A stretch of 64,000 nucleotides of DNA, taken from positions 48,962,552 through 49,026,551 of the forward strand of contig CM023540.1 in the NCBI GenBank assembly GCA_013350335.1, in the 5' to 3' direction. Shown here one piece after another: positions 60,227 through 64,000 of this stretch. Every line of letters begins with the position of its first letter. Position 1 is the first letter of the stretch. A program made the translations under genes and the position numbers. The notes under the pieces are model-generated. The model was given only the letters and a program-made list of their open reading frames with translations, was not told where the DNA came from and ran no database searches. The DNA comes from Chimonanthus salicifolius (lineage: Eukaryota; Streptophyta; Magnoliopsida; Laurales; Calycanthaceae).

Positions 60227-63200
60227 TATAATACCCTGACCCAAATTAGGTATAGTTTAGCTTAATAAATCCTGGTTAGACCGGTTAATCTCGAAGATTA
60301 CGGTTAGGGCTTATTAAGAAGCCCAGGAGTGGCCCAATCTGAGCTCGAAAACTCAGTGATCCAGCTCGTCCAGCTGGAGGGGCAAAATGGTAATTTACCG
60401 CTTATTATTATTATTTTATAAATTGTGTTATTATGTGATTATTATTTGATGATAATATTCTCCTTAATCAAGGATTCCTATTTCTAATTTTAAAATAATT
60501 TTATTTTCAGAAAATAATATTTAAAACCGCCCGTCAAAATCCCGAAAGGGAGAAATAAATATTTTTAAGTGGTTTTGGAAATGAGGTAATTTTTGAAACA
60601 AGTATAGTATGTTAGACCATTTTAGTATAATCTAGTTTATTCTTTCAAACCCCAAAAATGAGAATTTTAAATCCTTTTATTTAAACACAAGTTAAATCAC
60701 ATAAATAGTGTTAAATTGTGATTTTTATTTAAATATATGATTGTTGGTGAGTTTTAAATTTCCAAATTTTTATGGTGATTCAAGTTTTTATCAAATAAGG
60801 GCTTATTTACAAAATTTGAAGTCTAGAGGGACTTATATGCAACCAACGCCCAAACAGTACAATTACTGTTCAGGACGTAGGCAGCAGCGGTATGCAACCT
60901 CCGGCTGGCCTCCATGCATTGATCAATGGTTCTACATAATGCCTCTTGGTTCAGCTGGGTTTACTCTCTCAAATTTCTATCTCTCTCTCAGTCTCAGCTA
61001 CCCTCTGAGTTTCCAGTCGATCTCTCCCTTGTCTCTGTTTTTCCAAAACTTTTCTCAACCGTAGCTTAAAACGAGGAATTTTCAAAAGACAAGATTTTCA
61101 ACCTAGGAACTCAAGTGAAGGTAATCATTGTGTTCCTCTTTAAATTTCAATCGGTTTAAAATCAATAAAAATAAAATTTGGCCAAGTTTTGAGTGAGTAA
61201 AATGGTCTTGAAGTTTAATTAAAATCATGGCATTTCTTGTACCAGTGTGGTTTTGGTGTTAAAATCTAATGGCTTGTTAAGTTTTAAAGTTTCAAACCAT
61301 TCCCTATGCAACGAGGACTCACTGAGGAGTACATCTAACCGGTTGGATGTGAAAACCGAATCCAAGAAACCCACTGTTTCTGGATCTGTATTTCACTCCC
61401 TGTTTCGGCGTCACTATCTGTTGTTGCAGACTGTGGAGGAAGACGACTCTCTGATGGTCCGAGAGTTGTACTTCGGACGGTCCGAGGGTAACAGCCGTCG
61501 GACTGTCCGAGAGTGACCTTCGGACATTTCGAGCTTCATTCCGAAGTCCCGAAGCTCTGAGGCTAGCCAGTCTCAGCCGGATGTTTGGAGCTGTGTTCGG
61601 AAGGACAGAACCCCTCTCGGACGATCCGAGCTTCACTCGGCATGATCCGAGACACACAGACCCACCGAGACCTATTTTTAGATTTTTCTATTCGAAAGGA
61701 CTTTCAGACAATCCGAGACCTGATATTCGGACGATTCGAAGACAGACCCCAGGTCCGAAGTCAGTGACTAGCTTAAGCAGTGGTTCGGATGATCCGAAGC
61801 CACAGTACCTGGTTCCGAGGCTTGTTCCGAGGAACCCAGTTTTTTAGTGTAAAATCTTATTTGATTATTGATGCATGTGATGTTTATGCCCTTAATAAAT
61901 TAAAAATATACTAACCCTCTTCTCTTAATACTATAGTGTATATACTATTATATTCACTTCCAGGCTGATTCTATTGGTCGGGTACTGAGTGACTTCACTT
62001 CCAGGCCGATGCCTATATTTGTCGAACACTGAGTGACCTCGAGGCTTTACTCAACATGTCAAATCTGGTCCTATCCAGAAGACAACTGAGAAGTGACCTG
62101 AGTATCTAAACCTAACTCAATAAGTCAATCTGGTCATGACCAAAAGACAATATAAGTTTTGGGCTGAGCACATTCTTATTAAAATTGTGGATTATTGTAA
62201 CTTAAAATGATTTGAAATCAAGTAGGAGACTCAATTCCATTTACCTTAAAGATTTTTTGGAAAACAAGTATGGTTTTGAAATACTAATTGTATGTATGGA
62301 TTGAAATGCTATGTATGTTGACTTATTATTGATTGTGCACTTGCTTGCTTATTGAACAGAGACCGCGATACCACACATTTACGGTGAGAACTTAACTTTG
62401 CAGTAGGTGTAATCAGATTTTATTGAGATGGATCTGGAAAAATGAGTGGTTTCAGATTTGATGAACCCACCCATGTGCCTAGACATGATGCACTGTTGTA
62501 AGAAATGCTTATGATGTTTATAAATGTTTATGATGTTGATCATATGAGATATGTAATACTGCTTCCACGTGCCCTTAACTATTGAACCAATATTGGCCAT
62601 GTGTGTGAGTTGGTTTACGTCTACTGGACCATGGGTGTCGACAGTTGCTGACTTGAGGAGTGTCAGTATCGGCCATGCGAGGGCCGGAGATGTACTTGCA
62701 AGGATGTATTTTGACCGTGTTGGGACTTAATTCAATGGTCTCAACGTAGTATGTAGGCGTTATGTTGGATGACAACAGTAATGGATAAGATGATGAATTG
62801 TGGAAATGATAATGAAATTATACTTGATGATTATCAAGAATGAGATATTATATTGCAAATGTTGATTATGTACTAACCTGATATTTCATTAAACTGCACT
62901 GTTATATTTCCTTCACTGGACTAGTTAGCTCACCCCACTTACCTTTCAGGAGATGTACCCGAGAGGAGAACCTTCTATTTGAAACTTAGGGTAGATAAGC
63001 TGCGACGTTGCTTTGGAATTCCCATAGAGGGGAATTCCCTTATCTTTGCTTTTTAGTTCTTGGAACCATTTGCTTATGTGAAGTATCGGGTGTGGTACTT
63101 AGTTTACATTAATTTAATGTATTAAACTACCATATATCCGTAGTTACTCTAATGATTGTAATAATAATTCGTTGTTGGAATTACGTACTTATGTTTGCGG

Positions 63201-63373
63201 TTGTGTTTATGTTGGGTAGACTTATGGTATATGTTTGAGTCCACATATTGAGATCATGTGTGACCTTTGTGCCTAACCGTTGACCCGGCCGAGTTAGAAT
63301 TCGTGAGTGTAGTTTTAGCTTAAAAAAAAAAATCAGTCGTGTTCCGGCCCACCCTTCAGGTCTAGGCGTGACA
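60227..63373 (+). repeat. 5' LTR with predicted intron
   Basis: 3147 bp, starts TATAATACCCTG (TG decayed to TA), ends GGCGTGACA. Predicted donor AGTGAAG|GTAATC (GT at 61121) and acceptor CTTACCTTTCAG (AG at 62948-62949) define an 1829-bp intron containing the palindrome array. A pyrimidine-rich leader block (60960-61060) precedes the donor, as in sister LTRs. Confidence 0.8.
61440..61830 (+). repeat. TTCGGACGRTCCGAR palindrome array
   Basis: About a dozen variants of TCGGACGATCCGA (also GGACTGTCCGA and CGGACATTTCGA) within 390 bp, embedded in otherwise dissimilar sequence and GC-richer than its surroundings. Confidence 0.88.
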
Positions 63374-63376
63374 GCT

Positions 63377-63388
63377 TGGTATCAGAGT
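63377..63388 (+). promoter_or_regulatory. Primer-binding site (tRNA-Met type)
   Basis: TGGTATCAGAGT starts 3 bp after the LTR end, matching the plant initiator tRNA-Met primer site at 11 of 12 bases. It fixes the LTR boundary and the plus-strand orientation. Confidence 0.92.
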
Positions 63389-63492
63389 TTCTACTCAAAC
63401 TCTAGGACTGTGATGAGTTACAACCTAATTAGACTTGTTTTTGGTTTAGAACTGCAATTGTTATTGACATTCTCCTGTTTTGTGATACAGAT

Positions 63493-63919
63493 ATGTCAAA
63501 CAATGTAGAGTACAACGAGTTGTGGGACAAAGGGACCCCTAGCTGTCCGATAGATTTGGTTTCTTTTTCGAATGATTCCAGCGTACCAAACTTCATCAAT
63601 GAAGTTGTACCCCATGAGGACATGGAAGTAGAATCGCTCGAGTACAATGTTGAGGTTGCTCCAGCCTTTGTACCTGAGGAGGATGTAGGAGATATCCCAA
63701 ACTTCTCTGGCTACTTCGACTTTGGATGAGTTGTCGGACTGTATGTGCGAATTGTACAATCAGGAGGGGCACAACTGTACTTATTACCCCTACCCCATTG
63801 ACGTCATCTGCCCTGTTTGCGGACTTCGAGGGCATGGGGACGCAAGGACCAACTGTCCTTATGTTGGAGGACCAGGGATCATACCCTGTTTGACCTGTGG
63901 AGTGTTCGAGCACAAGTAA
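63493..63919 (+). CDS. Retrotransposon internal ORF with zinc-knuckle-like modules
   Basis: The first frame (63493-63729, 78 aa, ATG about 105 bp after the primer site) is acidic and unrecognised. It ends at TGA, and an overlapping ATG (63722) opens a 65-aa frame shifted by one base. The second product is Cys-rich: CMCELYNQEGHNC, CPVCGLRGHGDARTNC (like a gag CCHC knuckle with longer spacing) and CLTCGVFEHK. Whether the two were one gag-like protein broken by a frameshift, or two overlapping ORFs, cannot be told. No capsid domain is visible. Likely nucleic-acid-binding, by analogy only. Sequence after 63919 runs to the window edge without a clear call. Confidence 0.5.
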
Positions 63920-64000
63920 GCAACTTGCCTTGACAACTTTTATTACTTTGGTGATGATGCAAGGTCTTCTTCGAAAGATTAGATTACATAGTGTCGAGGA

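Larger units (their letters stand above)
60227..64000 (+). mobile_element. Long-LTR gypsy-like retrotransposon, 5' end only
   Basis: The 5' LTR (60227-63373) is followed by a tRNA-Met primer site and internal ORFs; the element continues beyond the window. The preceding 5-mer GTTCC (60222-60226) is the expected TSD, but its partner is out of view. Same lineage as 5753, 6531, 19488 and 38237, judged by end sequences and LTR layout, and the only member here with an internal region. Confidence 0.85.

Overview
The window is nuclear DNA of a flowering plant, mostly transposable elements around one recognisable cellular gene. The gene is an L-type lectin receptor-like kinase (46960-48982, + strand), a plant-specific receptor family. 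The rest is plant-type retrotransposons (Ty1/copia including a SIRE-like lineage, Ty3/gypsy-like elements with 3-4 kb LTRs, TRIMs, a gag-only element), hAT and Mutator-like DNA transposons, MITEs and a SINE-like element. Species or order cannot be resolved from the sequence. No rRNA, CRISPR or confident tRNA gene was seen.

Left third (1834-23911): one decayed Ty1/copia element on the minus strand, opened by later insertions nested five deep: copia contains a hAT transposon (3058-18868), which contains a SIRE-type solo LTR (3925-12880), which contains a gypsy-like LTR (5753-12843), which contains another LTR of the same family (6531-10369). The hAT also holds a Tat-like solo LTR (16114-18106). 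The copia also holds a hAT MITE (2347-2545) and a third long LTR (19488-22899). Target-site duplications (TSDs) were read for every layer. Removing the insertions rejoins the split reverse transcriptase and hAT transposase genes.

Middle (23948-46236): a 973-bp foldback Mutator-like element; a tandem LTR-gag-LTR-gag-LTR array lacking pol; a complete TRIM; a 3.6-kb hAT with gene-like but unidentified content; a SINE-like element; and a second nest (about 37200-42724) of solo LTRs.

Gene neighbourhood (45860-52224): the lectin receptor kinase is flanked by miniature LTR elements of three families plus a solo LTR and a small hAT. The kinase has a one-base frameshift in the middle of its kinase domain; corrected, it is 673 aa with all catalytic motifs. 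It is either a very young pseudogene allele or a sequence error.

Right end (52346-64000): a long-TIR, Mutator-like region; the 3' end of a SIRE-type element (LTR, polypurine tract, env-like accessory ORF); and the 5' LTR, primer-binding site and first ORFs of a long-LTR element that runs off the window.

The most distinctive signal is that long LTRs of different lineages each carry, at an equivalent internal position, an array of a short palindrome whose sequence is private to that copy. In the gypsy-like family the array sits inside a predicted LTR intron of near-constant length.
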